Below, piece after piece: positions 23,726 to 35,519 of a stretch of 64,000 nt of DNA (its first letter is position 1; each line of letters opens with the position of its first letter). A program made the translations under genes and the position numbers. The stretch spans positions 930,001 to 994,000 of the forward strand of contig SEMN01000063.1 in the NCBI GenBank assembly GCA_005408345.1, written 5' to 3'. Below the pieces are notes generated by a model that worked only from the letters and a program-made list of their open reading frames with translations, had not been told where the DNA came from and searched no databases. The DNA is from Macquaria australasica (lineage: Eukaryota; Chordata; Actinopteri; Centrarchiformes; Percichthyidae).

Positions 23726-25372
23726 TGTGCTGCTGAAAGCTGCACACCACTGCTATACAACATATTTATTATTTAGCATCTTTCCCCTATTCTTTTTTTG
23801 CCTACTTACTTTGTTTGCACTGCATCCTCCCGCACACTTCACTCTCCAGCGTTGATCCATACCCTTTAGTCCGTTTTTCAGTGTGATCTCTGTTCTGCTT
23901 ATTATGTGATCACACTTTGTAGCTAACCAACCCCAGAAAGCCTCATGGGTGGAGCACTGACTGAAGCTAGAATAAAAATATCTTCATCTTTACTGTGAAG
24001 TTATGACCTTTCTAAAGGGTTTGTCACTTTGAGCATGTTTCTGCGTCACATCTGGATCAGCATCATCAGTGTGGCTTGACAACAGAACACATGCTCATTA
24101 CAACTGCCGTCCTTTACATCTCTGGTATAATTAATGGCACAGATGTAGTGTGCGCTTTCGTCATATAGACACACGGACGAGCTGGAAGTTGCACACTCTA
24201 AAGAGTGTAAAGCCAAGAAGACAGAGGGGGGAAGTGGCCTTCAGTTCTCTGCAATGCAATAAACATAAAGTCCTCATGTTTAATATATGACCTGGTATCT
24301 TCTGTTGCTGACGCTCTGACAGGCATGAGCTTGTAGCCATCTTCACTTCTTTCTTGTTTCAGGGGGTTTTGCCTTTGCTCTGGTCTTCATGAAGTGAAAT
24401 TGAATTGTGGCCAGATAACTGACTTTGCCAAGAACCAGACCAGAGGAAACTTGGAGGGCATCCGGCTGAATATTTCTATTTTATTTTAATGACACCACTT
24501 AAGAATATGTTCACAATTGTTTTTCTTGCTAACCAATTTCCGCTTTCCATATTCACACAAAACCAAAAATGCTTTGCAGCTAAAAATACACTTCAGATAT
24601 TTGATTGTAATGTGTATATATCAATACAGGACTGACATTAAAATTAGCCTATTTATCACTTGCGGGAAAACAGCAAATCAGACTCAACAACATAAACACC
24701 AGTGAAGCTCATCAGAGAACAGAACTTAATGCTGCATATTCTGCGTTTTCTTGCCCGTAACGACGGGTCTGTCAAGAACATGTTTGCCCTAAATAACACC
24801 AAGGCAGCCTTGTCTTTATGTTTAGGATCATTGTCCTGCTGCAGTGTCCTAATCTTCGGGGAATATGTATAAAAAAAAAAAGTCAGTCTGACGCTGTTCA
24901 CCAAATACATGTGAACACCTCTAAAAATCCTGCACTTTAACTACAGCACCGCCTTTATTCAAACATCTGTTTTAACCTTATGGTCATTAATTTACTTTCA
25001 TTACATTTCTGCATTCTTTGTTTGCTGTCATATCACTAAAAGAGTGCCTCATTTTGTCCTGAATATCGTGGAGATGTTCAACTAATTAAGCTCACTTCAC
25101 ATTCTTCTGATAAAAGATGTTTCGTCTACAAATAAGTGATTTAAAATACATCTCAAGGCAAATTTTCATTGGAAAAATATTTCCCCAATGGCTTTATAGG
25201 CCCTTAAAACATTATGAATGTTTTAAGACTTTTTAGTGAGCAATTTTCATCTGGCGCTTCAGAATGCACTCAACTGAGGTAATCCCTAAAACCTGTTAGA
25301 AACAACTTCAGATACATAATTGTACACTCTCATGCTTTTACAGAGCGTGGAGGCAGGGCTGTGTTTGTTGTC
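23726..25372. other. Non-coding DNA between copy A and the LINE
   Basis: Apart from the possible Tc1 relic at 24800-24850, nothing is recognised. Short chance frames only. Confidence 0.5.
24800..24850 (-). pseudogene. Possible Tc1/mariner-type transposase fossil
   Basis: On the minus strand, CAGCAGGACAATGATCC reads QQDNDPKH in frame, the motif around a catalytic aspartate in Tc1-like transposases of fish. The frame continues with K, A and A residues, but no further transposase blocks are recognisable on either side and no terminal repeats were found. It is a small relic at best and could be a coincidental match. Confidence 0.35.
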
Positions 25373-28300
25373 ATAAGATAAGATAAGATAAGCCTTTATT
25401 GTCCCACAGCGGGGAACTTTTTAGCGTTGCAGCAGCCAGCAAAAGTGTCATATATAGAAATACAATAAAAATAAATAGAAAAATAGTCCTATACACAGAA
25501 ATAAATAATAGAGTGACTGAGTGCAGTTGTAAGTATGAACAAATAGATAAGATAAAAATATTGCACATATATAATATACATTATAATAATATACAATATA
25601 TTTCACAGCAACATATGAAGTAGATAACATCATGAATACAATATATGTATGAAGATAATGCACAGCAGTAGATGAAGTATAGTAGTGAATAGTCTGCACA
25701 CTGACAGTCAAGTGTAGATTACCGGGAGTTGTACTGATTATAGAGTCTGACAGCAGCAGGCAGAAAGGACCTACGGTACCTCTCCTTCAGACACCGCGGG
25801 TGGAGCAGCCGGTCGCTGAAGGAGCTGCCCAGTTCTGAAAGAGTGACATGTAGGGGGTGGGAAGTGTTCTCCAGTAGTGATGATAGCTTGGCCACCATTC
25901 TCCTGCCTCCCACCACCTCCACTGGGTCCAGAGGGCATCCAAGGACAGAGCTGGCCTTCTTTACCAGTCTGTCCAGTCTCTTTCTATCCCTGGAAGAGAT
26001 GCCACTGGCCCAACAGGTCACCCCATACAAGACAGCTGATGCCACCACAGAGTCATAGAAAGTCCTCAGGAGCGCACCCTGCACTCCAAAAGATCTTAGT
26101 CTCCTGAGCAAAAAGAGACGGCTCTGTCCCTTCTTGAACAGAGCGTCCGTATTGTCTGACCAGTCCAGTTTGCTGTTCAAGTGAACACCCAGATACTTGT
26201 ACGATCTCACAATCTCAATGTCCGTTCCCTGGATGTTCACTGGTGTAGGTGGAGGGAGTTTGCGCCTGCCGAAGTCCACCACCAGCTCTTTGGTTTTACT
26301 CGCGTTGATCTGGAGGCGGTTCTGCTGACACCAACCCACAAAGCCCTGGGTCAGTTCTCTGTACTCCCCATCATCCCCGTTGGTGATGAGGCCGACGATG
26401 GCAGAGTCATCAGAGAACTTCTGCAGGTGACAGTTTGAAGTGTTATGGGTGAAGTCCGCTGTGTAGAAGGTGAACAGGAAAGGCGCCAGAACGGTTCCCT
26501 GTGGAGCCCCTGTGCTGCAGAGAAGTGTGTCAGACACACAGTCCTGTAACCTCACATACTGTGGTCGGTTTGTGAGGTAGTCCAGGATCCATGCTGCCAG
26601 GTGATGGTCCACCCCAGCGTGCTCCAACTTGTCCCCCAGAATCCTGGGCTGGATGGTGTTAAAAGCACTGGAGAAATCAAAAACATGATCCTCACAGTGT
26701 TTCCAGCCTTTTCTAGGTGAGAGAGGGATGTGTGAAGTAGGTAAATGACAGCGTCATCCACCCCAATGCGGGGTTGGTAGGCAAACTGCAGAGGGTCCAT
26801 ACATGGGCTCACCAGCGGACGCAGGTGAACAAGGACCAGTCTCTCCGGGGTCTTCATCAGGTGAGAGGTCAATGCCACTGGCCTATAGCCATTGAGGTCC
26901 TTGGGGTGTGGGGTCTTCGGCACAGGAACCAGACACGATGTTTTCCACAGTTTTGGCACCCTCCCCAGCTTCAGACTCAGGTTGAACAGGTGTTCAACAA
27001 TCCCACATAGCTGGTCCGCACAGGACTTCAGAAGTCTGGAGCTGATGCCGTCTGGGCCCGCCGCCTTCCCCACCCTTATCTTCCTCAGTTCGTTTCTCAC
27101 CTGGGATGTTGTGAGGAACAGTCCAGTTGAGCTTGTAGAGAGCATGGGGGCTGAATGGGGGGTGTTTGCGGGTGTGAAATGGGGAGATGGGCCCAGCCCA
27201 GGCTGTGGTGTGGGTGTATTAAGTGGCTGTAAGCTGAGGGCTGTGGGGAGTGATGAGTGGTGAGATGAGGGAGGGGGAGGGCTGTAGGCGGGGAGGGTAG
27301 ATGGTAATGATGGTTGCAGAGGAGACGGGGCAGGGGGAGGGGTAGATGCCTGATCGAATCTGTTGAAGAATACGTTCAGGTCATCTGCCCACTTCTGATC
27401 CCCCGCAGGCCGGGGCTTGGAGTCCATATGGCCCGAGATGGTTTTAAGGCCCTTCCAAACTCCTCTGGTGTTATTTTTCTGCAGTTGACTCTCCAACTTT
27501 CTCCTGTAGCTGTTTTTCCCCTCCCTGATCCTCCTCCTTAGCTCTCGCTGGACACTCTTCAACTCCTCCTTGTTACCCGATACAAAAACTCTCTTTTTTT
27601 CCTTGAGGAGAGCCTTAATATCAGGAGTAATCCAGGGTTTATTGTTGGCGAAACAACGTACAGTCCTAGTGGGGATGGTGTTTTCCACACAGAAGTTTAT
27701 GTAGTCCGTCAGACAGTCTGTGAGGTTGTCAATATCCTCCCCATGAGCGTCACTAAAAATGTCCCATACAGTAGTGTCAAAACAGTCCTTCAAAGCATCC
27801 TCTGCTCCGTTAGACCACTTCTTCACTGTGCGTGGGACAGCAGGCAGCCTGCGCACAAGAGGTCTGTAGACAGGCCTGAGATGCACAAGGTTGTGATCAG
27901 ATCTGCCCAGGGGGGGGAGACTCAATGAGATGTATGCATCCTTGGTGTTGGCATAACATAAGTCCAGTATTCTGTTGTCTCTGGTATGGCACGTAACATA
28001 CTGAGTGAATGTGGGTAGAGAGGAGGACGGAGGGGCATGATTAAAATCACCAGAGATGACGAGGAGGGCATCTGGGTGTTGTGTCTGCAGCCTGCTTACT
28101 GCTGAGAGCAGGACATCACAGGCTGCCTCAGCGTTAGCAGAGGGGGGGATGTAAGCTACCATCACGATGGCATGCGAGAATTCCCTCGGTAGATAGTTTG
28201 GCCTCATGCTAACAGCTAGCAGTTCAATGTTCTTGTCGCAGGTTTGCTCCTTAACAGTGATGTGCCCAGGGTTACACCATCTGTCATTAACAAACATTGC

Positions 28301-28960
28301 CAGCCCTCCTCCCTTCCTCTTACCGCTCTCCATCGTCCTGTCCGCCCGAAGTAGTTGGAAGCCATTAACTGAAACGTCCGTATCCGGAGTTAGCGCAGTT
28401 AGCCAAGTCTCCGTGAATAGCATGATGCTACACTCCCGGTACTCCCTCTGATGCCGGGTCAGCGCCGCCAGCTCGTCCATCTTGTTGGTGATAGATCTTA
28501 CATTCCCCATGATGATCGATGGGAGGACGGGTGTATAACGTCTTCTCCTGGCGCGGCGCTGAGCCCCCGCTCGGCTTCCCCGTCTCCTCCTCCTAAGCTC
28601 GCGGGGCACATCAGGTCTCTCCCCGGGTGGTAGCACCGCTGTGTGACGGAGAGCTAACAGCTGATCCCTGGTGTAAACAATGGAGTCACCATGGCTGCCG
28701 GCGGTAACTATGGACGCCGTCTCTAAGGGCATCAGCAGTCTTGTTTCCATAAACGATAAACAAAATGTCCAAAAAACTCCAAAGATGCCAAAAAATAGCA
28801 AAATAACAAGTACTAAAAATACATAGCAAATACATACAGATATATAGCAAAAAAAGAACGAGTATACTTCACTAGCAAACTAGTAAACTCAAAAAAACTC
28901 AAACCGCGAACGGGAGCTGCTGCAACAGGCTGCCACTCACAGCGGCGCCGGAACGAAAAA
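25373..28960 (-). mobile_element. Near-complete non-LTR retrotransposon (LINE), CR1/L2/Rex1 group
   Basis: Read on the minus strand, the element has a short GC-rich 5' start (about 28880-28960), a T-rich leader, a long endonuclease-reverse transcriptase region (28801-25719), a 3' untranslated region of about 350 bp, an AATAAA (about 25395) and a tail of four 5-bp units (25373-25392, ATAAG on the + strand). Short oligomer tails instead of poly(A) are typical of the CR1/L2/Rex1 group. No ORF1 is visible. Target-site duplications were not found. The length is near that expected for a full element, so insertion was probably recent compared with the other fragments here. It lies antisense to the candidate gene at 41 kb. 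Confidence 0.9.
25719..28801 (-). pseudogene. LINE endonuclease-reverse transcriptase ORF, broken by one frameshift
   Basis: The first frame (28801-26552, 749 codons) has an arginine-rich N-terminus (residues 65-90), then an APE-type endonuclease: GNVRSITNK (99-107), FTETWLT (129-135, metal-binding Glu), SGDFNH (250-255) and SDHN (301-304, catalytic His). A proline/serine-rich linker (486-550) follows, then reverse transcriptase start motifs GKAAGPDG (578-585), LVPVPK and LQFAYQP (671-677). Just before motif A, near residue 707, a run of five A on the + strand (26679-26683) appears one base short and the frame is lost. The second frame (26627-25719, 302 codons) continues with GAPQGTVLAP and the active site FSDD (71-74). 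The real translation start may be the first Met, Met19 or the Met before GNVRS. A single-base loss leaves it non-functional as it stands, unless it is an assembly error. Confidence 0.9.
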
Positions 28961-29900
28961 AAAACAAAAAAACAAAAATACCTACAGTACCTACCTACAG
29001 TATTTCCACTGAAAGATGAGGTCACTAGTTAATTAGGTTGATTATTCAATCAGGTTTTATTATTTAGGAGTTACTGATATTGAGGTGTTCATTACTAGAA
29101 TAAGAAATCATGTGAGAATAAAAAAAAAAGAAAACTGAGGATGACTGTCGAGACAGAAGACCACAGGTCAGAAAAGCAGGATCGTGACCAGAGTCGATAG
29201 TTAGAAACCCTCCGACCAGCAGGGAACTTAGACATATGGGAGGAAAGTTAATGAGCAATTCAACAACTAGCGTTGACCTGCCCTTTACCCCACACTGCTC
29301 CAATGCAGCTGCCCAGTGTTCACCAGTATGATGCTGTGGTTGTACTGGGGAGCTCCCAGCTGTGAATGTAATTTTGTGCATGTGAAGCAGGGAGCTGCTG
29401 GAACAGAGCGTGCATTCACAATTGACTTTCCCTGGATAAATAATATGGAAAAAGATTAGTGCCAGCAGAGATTGTATTTGTATTGCATACATTTGAATGT
29501 GTCACCCTCGTATTAAGCAGTTGATTTAAAAAAAAAAAAGCCTTTGTTGAATAAATGAATTCTAAAATTGAATTTGAAGGGAAATTAAAGGCAGTGGCTT
29601 TATGTTGGCTTTGATTACATTTAAATTAAACTTAACATGCCTGTATGATCTCTGTCATAGTTTGTTGTCTTCTGTTTTGTTGTCAAATCTTGGACAAAAT
29701 CTAGCCAGTTGATATATAGAAACACCCCTCGGGACATAAAGTAAGTAGTTAAAACATGTAGGAAACATTTTGATTCAACAGTGTATTTAAGACTTTATCA
29801 CCTTTTTAAAGTTAGATTATGTAACTTTTGCTGAACACTGTGTCCACAAATGACTATTACAGGATGATGGTAAGTAAGGGTGTGTTTTATTACCATTGGT
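28961..29900. other. Non-coding DNA upstream of the LINE 5' end
   Basis: AT-rich sequence. A minus-strand frame of 142 codons (29064-29492) contains no recognisable domain and is treated as chance. Confidence 0.5.
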
Positions 29901-29904
29901 TTGA

Positions 29905-30745
29905 AAGTAACTAAGTACATTTACTCAAGTACTTAAGTACAATTTTGATTATTTACTTATTTCCATTTTATGCTACTTTATACTTCTACTGCACTACATT
30001 TCAGGGGGAAATATTGTACTTTTTAATCCACTACATTTATCTGACAACTATAGTTACTAGTTACTCTTCAGATTAAGACTGTATATAAAGAAACACATGA
30101 TAAGCTAATGATATACAACACGTTGTTACTGATTAAACCAGTGGTTCCCAACCTTTTTGACATGTGACCCTTTACCAGTGTGTAGTTGGGGCCCCTTGTC
30201 ATGTTTCAGATGTCTGAGTTGTTGGAGTTCCCCCTCAGCTTGTTTAATTTGAAAAACAGTAAGAGGCCCACAGAGGTAAAAGTATCCAATATTTCACAAA
30301 AAAAGGCAAAGATGAGAGAAAAGTCCAAAAAAATAAAAACAAACTTGTTTAGCAGAACTTTTGTTTTCTTCTTTCCTCCCTCATTAATGATCTCACAACC
30401 CCTCAGATTTATCGTGTGACCCTTTGGAGGGGCCTGACCCCTAGGTTGGGCACCTTTTGGACTAAACTACCTAACTGTATAATGTTGTTAAAACTGGCTC
30501 CACTTCAACCAGCTACCTTAGAAAAAGGCTACTTACACGTTGATGCATTAGTACTAAGCTAATAATGTCACATATAATGGGACATTTTTTTACTTAGTAC
30601 TTTTACTTTTGATACTTTAAGTACATTTTGCTGCTAATACTTAATACTGTACTACTTCGTATTTTGAATGAGGGACTTACTTGTAACGGAGTATGTTTAG
30701 ATTGTTGTATTGGTCCTTTTACCTAAGTAAAGGATCTGAATACTG
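29905..30745. mobile_element. Old fish repeat (AAGTAC-rich family) split by a younger insertion
   Basis: The left part (29905-30130) has AAGTACATTTACTCAAGTACTT, TTCCATTTTATGCTACTTTAT and CACTACATTTATCTGACA tracts. The right part (30468-30745) has TTTTACTTTTGATACTTTAAG and TAAGTAAAGGATCTGAATAC. Together they read as one member of a well-known spiny-rayed fish repeat whose full copies start and end near CAGTGGTGGAAG. A separate element (30139-30459) interrupts it. A related, reverse-orientation copy with its ends preserved is at 56033-56736, and a piece of the family is at 34804-34914. Confidence 0.7.
30139..30459. mobile_element. hAT-like miniature element inserted inside an older repeat
   Basis: The left end CAGTGGTTCCCAACCT and the reverse complement of the right end (CAAAAGGTGCCCAACCT) form imperfect terminal inverted repeats. 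The 8-bp words just outside, GATTAAAC (30131-30138) and GACTAAAC (30460-30467), differ at one base, as expected for an hAT target duplication. The host repeat reads through once the 321-bp element and one duplicate are removed. No transposase frame is present. Confidence 0.8.
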
Positions 30746-30769
30746 TTACACTGTTACACTGTTGTTTAT

Positions 30770-33640
30770 TACTTGTGACTTCAACCTTTTATTTGTAAGG
30801 GGAAGCGTTATTTCTTCCTTCGAAAGGTACGTAGTCTCGCTTTAACATGAGCACAGCAAAAAGTTAAAGACTTATGAATTGCAGTTCAAAGAGCAAACTA
30901 ATAATTTGAGTGATTCAGTTCTTATTGAAGTGAAATGGAAATACATGCACAATGTTGTCTATTGTGTCAAACCTGACAAATTGAAACAATCAGCAACAGG
31001 CGTCAGCAGTTAAAACAGACTGTGACTAACAATGTGAAAAATAAACACTGCTTGAATAAGCTCTATTTTAAACTTTACATGAATAGATATCTATCACCTT
31101 CTTCACCTTACATTATGCTTCATTTCTTGCTTTTCCAGCGAACAAAAATGTAAAATGTTGCTTTCTTAGAAAGGACTATTCTGCTGCTTCCTGTCTAAAC
31201 TCACCTCTGATAAAAACTTTACTAGTTTTTGGCTGCAGTGTCTTCTTCAGCACAGCGGAACAAACACTGAAAGCAATAATTCAATTTGGAGGAAACATCA
31301 GATTTTTATATTGCCTCTTTAAGAGTTCAGCACTCTTGTCTACTCTGGGGACATACAGTACTCTTTAGCATATGGTTACCTAATAAAAACGTACAAGTCG
31401 CTGCAGAGCCAGCTGCATTTCTTGCTTTTCTAGTTTGTGAGGTAATGTTGCCAGTTGGTAATTATTGATGTCAAGAGCAGGAGAGGAAAGCTTTATTGCC
31501 TGAAATGACGTTAGATCCCCTGGCAGCACATTTAGGGTTGACTGCTCCTGAAGTGTTTTGGAGGTGTTGATGCTAAAAAGTAAAAATGTTCTGACACGGT
31601 GGCTTCTGTGTGGTTTGACGTACGTTTGTGTTCCTACAGTGGATACTGTATAACTTGTTATATTCAAGAACTGTGTGACTGATCATATAAAATCTTACAA
31701 TCACCTGTAAAATACTCACATGACAGCTATTTATGTATGACCTTGGGTTGGCCAGTCTGTTCAACAGACCCTGCAAGTGATGGTGGATATCTTTTTTTTG
31801 TTTTGTTTTTTCCCCTCACACACCAATAGAGTGACTGCTTAGTGTGCTGGTTAGTCCTGGAGAAGAAAATGGGAAGTGAAAAGAAAATGACCAAAGCAGT
31901 AAAAGCTGCAGAGACAGAAGTTTATTAGTTTAATGAAAAATGGTTTGTTTGCTATTAAATTATCCATGTGCATGAATGAAGAAAAGTAGGTCCATGTTTC
32001 ACCCGTCTTTGTGTGTTCATGCAGAGTACCCAGGGCCACATGTTCAGCTAAGCAGTTCGGTGAGTTTGTCATGACTGAATGTGACATTAAAGCTGTAATC
32101 CTAAAGGTTTCTGGTCTCTGGGGGCTCCCTAGAAAAGATTTATTTATTTATTTATTTTTTTTTTTTAATGAGCACGGGACAATTACGAAATAAAAATGGA
32201 ACTTCCTAAACAAAAACTGACAACATTTCGTGCCATTTTTGCCAAAAAATAGTGACAAAACAATAAGCTCAGATGGATGAAATGGACAGTTTAGGTAGGC
32301 TAAGTTAAGTAATTTACTGTCCCCTACGAAACAAGCACTCCCAGGATTTTGTGGTCAAAAAAAAATAACATTTTGCGGTTGTATTAAATATGATAAGTTA
32401 GACAAGAATGAAAGTCAACACAAACTGGGATAAGTGTCTCTTTCAAGAGTTTGCGTCATATCTTTTTGGTCGTGTCACATCCTTTCTACACTCGGACATC
32501 TTACACCTGAAGACAGATGAGATTCATGCCTTTCCAATAAGAACATTACACTAAAATATGCACCAAACCAGATCAAACAAAAGGCCCTGAGAAGGACCAT
32601 TCATAGGGTTAAGGGGGTGATAGACAAATACTGTATTTACTGTAGTCTCTTGAAATATAGTATTGCTGCTAATAGGTCCCACTTTACGTGCTTATTTGCA
32701 AATTATGTGTGCTTATGCTAATATTTACAATACACAAGTTGGTTCAGTGCTATGTGAAGTGGCAACAAGTTACAATGAAGGGGGCCCCCAAAACCAAATC
32801 CTGCTTAGGACCCCCAAAAGTCTAGGGCCGGCCCTGGCAGTCATTTTTCTCAGAAATACTCAGGTTTTAAAGAGGAAGCCAGTCTGTTGTTGCAACCTCG
32901 ATCTGATTTCACGCTGCACAGTAGTACTTTTCAACACGATAGGAGCAGGTCAAGGTAAAGTTACTTACCCTGCTGAGAAGTTGGACTGTTTTGTAGATGC
33001 ATTTTGGTTGGACAATCACGATTATCGACAACCTCACTGACCAAATATATAGCGTTATCCTGTGACTGCTTCACAAGAAAAGCCACCCCGTGTTTTGCCA
33101 GCGTGAGGCAGCGATCTTCACAATTTATGCACATTGCAATGAAAGCTTAATGGCTTCAATTTGGTGTTTTGGTTATGTTTAATATAAATTGTAATATACT
33201 ATGTAAAAAGAAACACTCCAACCTCGCATTCTGCACTCAGTAGCCTATGAGACTATAAATAGACACTCATTCAACTCAACACAGGCTGATAATATGGAGA
33301 TAGAGGATAGTTTTCCTGATGGCAACAAAATACAATACATTTCACTGAATGAGGCATATGACTCTGTTTGAATGTTAAAGTGTAGTTTATTCAATCATTT
33401 CATACTTACCTCAAATGTGCTGTCCTCTGTTCATGGTCAGTTAGCTGCTGTTCACTAGTGTTAATAATAGAAATACAGTTTAATGTTTCCCTCATACACA
33501 ACCTCATTGATAAATCCGGTAATCAGTTCAGCACCGTTTGGTGGAGGTTTTATTTTCCCATGAACGTATTATATGTTTTATGTGAAATATTGTGTGACTG
33601 CACTCTGTGTGTGTGTGAGCAAGATAGTGGGAGTGAGAGG
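30770..33640. other. Non-coding DNA with one repeat fragment
   Basis: AT-rich. A short hAT-like terminal piece lies at 32780-32836. A T-rich patch lies at 32140-32166. No gene recognised. Confidence 0.5.
32780..32836. repeat. Terminal fragment of an hAT-like repeat
   Basis: GGGGCCCCCAAAACCAAATC, then TTAGGACCCCCAAAAGTC and GGGCCGGCCCTGG form a G/C-tract segment that I recognise as the end of a common fish repeat whose terminal repeat begins CAGGGCCGGCCC. The opposite end was not found. Confidence 0.45.
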
Positions 33641-33646
33641 TGTCAT

Positions 33647-33651
<5 letters not shown>

Positions 33652-33702
<51 letters not shown>
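33652..33702. repeat. (TG)n microsatellite
   Basis: About 25 uninterrupted TG units, preceded by an interrupted TG tract at 33605-33618. Confidence 0.98.
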
Positions 33703-33704
<2 letters not shown>

Positions 33705-34149
33705 ATGACAACTGACTCAGCTGGAGAGGGCAGACAATGACAATGGTGATATTCAGTAATACTCATGGCAACTGGGGCCTTAATTTAGACATGCTGCAGT
33801 TACCAAGTACAAGGCTATTTTGTTTCACGCGTTGGCGGTCTATGCTTAATTTGTATAAATAAATAAATAAGTTTGCCAGATTTATCTTATGCATGTGAAT
33901 GTCATTTACACTACCTTTCCCAATTTTTTTTATTTTTTAGTTTAAAAACCTTCCACAAACATCGTATTTAAAACCCTGATCTGTAGCAAAGTACAAATCT
34001 GCTCAGCGTTTGTTAATTGCCCTTTAGGTTGTGAAAAAAACAAAATATTTTGCATGACCTTACTTATAACTTCCTTAAAGGCAAATTAAAAAGGAAAATC
34101 ATTTGATTTGTGTCCTGAAAATAACAATGTTCTCTCTTTTTTTTTTTGG

Positions 34150-34259
34150 CATCATCTCGGTAATGAATGGAATAATTAGGTCTGTGAGGCTATTGTCGAA
34201 TGAACGTCAGCATTAAACCATTTCTCATCTTGACTTCCTCTCCCCAGATGGCCTCATTG
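34150..34259. promoter_or_regulatory. Duplicated conserved-looking segment, copy B
   Basis: Partner of 23611-23725, same orientation. Shared tracts include TAATGAATGGAAT, TGTCGAATGAAC, TAAACCATTTCTCATC (one mismatch) and CCCCAGATGGCCTCATT-like. The sequence outside the segment does not match between copies, so the similarity is bounded at about 110 bp. Confidence 0.4.
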
Positions 34260-34803
34260 ATTTATCCATTTCCACGCATCCTTGCTGTGCATCTGAAATA
34301 TGCCGCTACAAACACATCATGAAAACAGCCCCCGAATTGCCAAGGGCATATGGGTCTTTTAGCTTTTATGCCTCACACTTCTTTCTGGACACATCCGTCT
34401 CATCACCTGCCCACTGCGATGGCCAGATATGATTATAATCACACCACAGGCCTGCCTTGAAAAGCCTGAACACGCCACAGCCTCGTTTGGCAGCCCGTCT
34501 TCTGCTTTTTTTTTCCTGCCAGTTTCTGGTTACAGCTCGAGCCTGCAGTGAGAGCAGAAACTGATGCTGCAGTACATTGGTACCACTGCAGGGGAGGCTT
34601 CTCATATTCAGCTTCATTTTCAAAGGGTTGTTGGAAAGGCTAGTGACAAGTTGGCACTTTGATGGCGTGCCCTGTGCTACATGGACAAAACAGAAATATG
34701 TTGCCTGTTGTGATCTCTAATCATTGTCGTAGCCAGCGGTCGGGAGCCTACACACCATCCAAACTCACAGTTTCTCGACAAGCCATGCTGAAATAAAAGA
34801 AAA

Positions 34804-34914
34804 TGTAAAATACTCCTTCAGAGACAAAAGTCCTGTATTCAGTATGTACACAAGTAAAAGTACAGCAACAAAATGTGCTTAAAATTTAAAGTATTCACTA
34901 TGAAAAATGGCCCC
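34804..34914 (-). repeat. Fragment of the AAGTAC-rich fish repeat
   Basis: TACTCCTTCAGAGACAAAAG, CACAAGTAAAAGTACAGCA and AAAATGTGCTTAAAATTTAA tracts match the general pattern of the family described at 29905-30745. Ends are not preserved. Confidence 0.5.
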
Positions 34915-35399
34915 TTTCAGCTTGCAGTGATTGCAGCTGTGCAGGTGGTATAAACCTAACCCTGCTTTCACGCCAAACCCAGTGCAACATTGCGCAGAGC
35001 GAGTTAATTATTTTCAATGGAGAGTGCAGCTGCGCCTTCCCAGGAAGCTTTATGAGTCACAGCGACACACATTGTCCTGATTTTTCTATCTGGTTTTGCA
35101 GCCAAAGTTTAAAATCATCTGTGACCAGGTCCTTCAAAGTCCTCTCTACCCTGCTCTCTCTAGGAATCTGGTGGAGAAATACTAAATAATAATTATTTAT
35201 TTATCCCTCCTAAAAGTAGTCAAATTTAAATATATTTATTCTGAAAATACCGGGATAAAAATACTAAAGTACAAACAAAAAATATGATTGAAGTTTTATT
35301 TTTCCAGTTCCAATATGTGTAATGTGTCTTATTTGGTTGTTTTTACTGTTTCTATCTTATTTTATTGTATTTTTGGGTATTTTATTCTATTTCATTCAC

Positions 35400-35513
35400 T
35401 GTAATTTTGTGCAGGATTTTATTTTAATTGTGGTGCTGATTTGTTTGAATTCAGCTTTTTCTTTGTAAGGCACTTTCAAGCGTGCTATATAAACAAGGTT
35501 TATTTTATTATAA
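35400..35513 (+). mobile_element. LINE 3'-end fragment
   Basis: GTAAGGCACTTTCAAGCG followed by GTGCTATATAAACAAGG (35482-35498) is the same 3'-terminal signature seen at 11405-11460. Only the last hundred or so bases remain, which is common for 5'-truncated LINE copies. Confidence 0.65.
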
Positions 35514-35519
35514 TTTCTG

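Noticed and set aside
26774..28633. Several + strand frames of 60-123 codons
   Set aside because: They are antisense shadows of the LINE coding region, which is GC-rich and stop-poor on both strands.
33458..33766. Open frames rich in Val-Cys or Thr-His on the two strands
   Set aside because: Translation of the (TG)n microsatellite.
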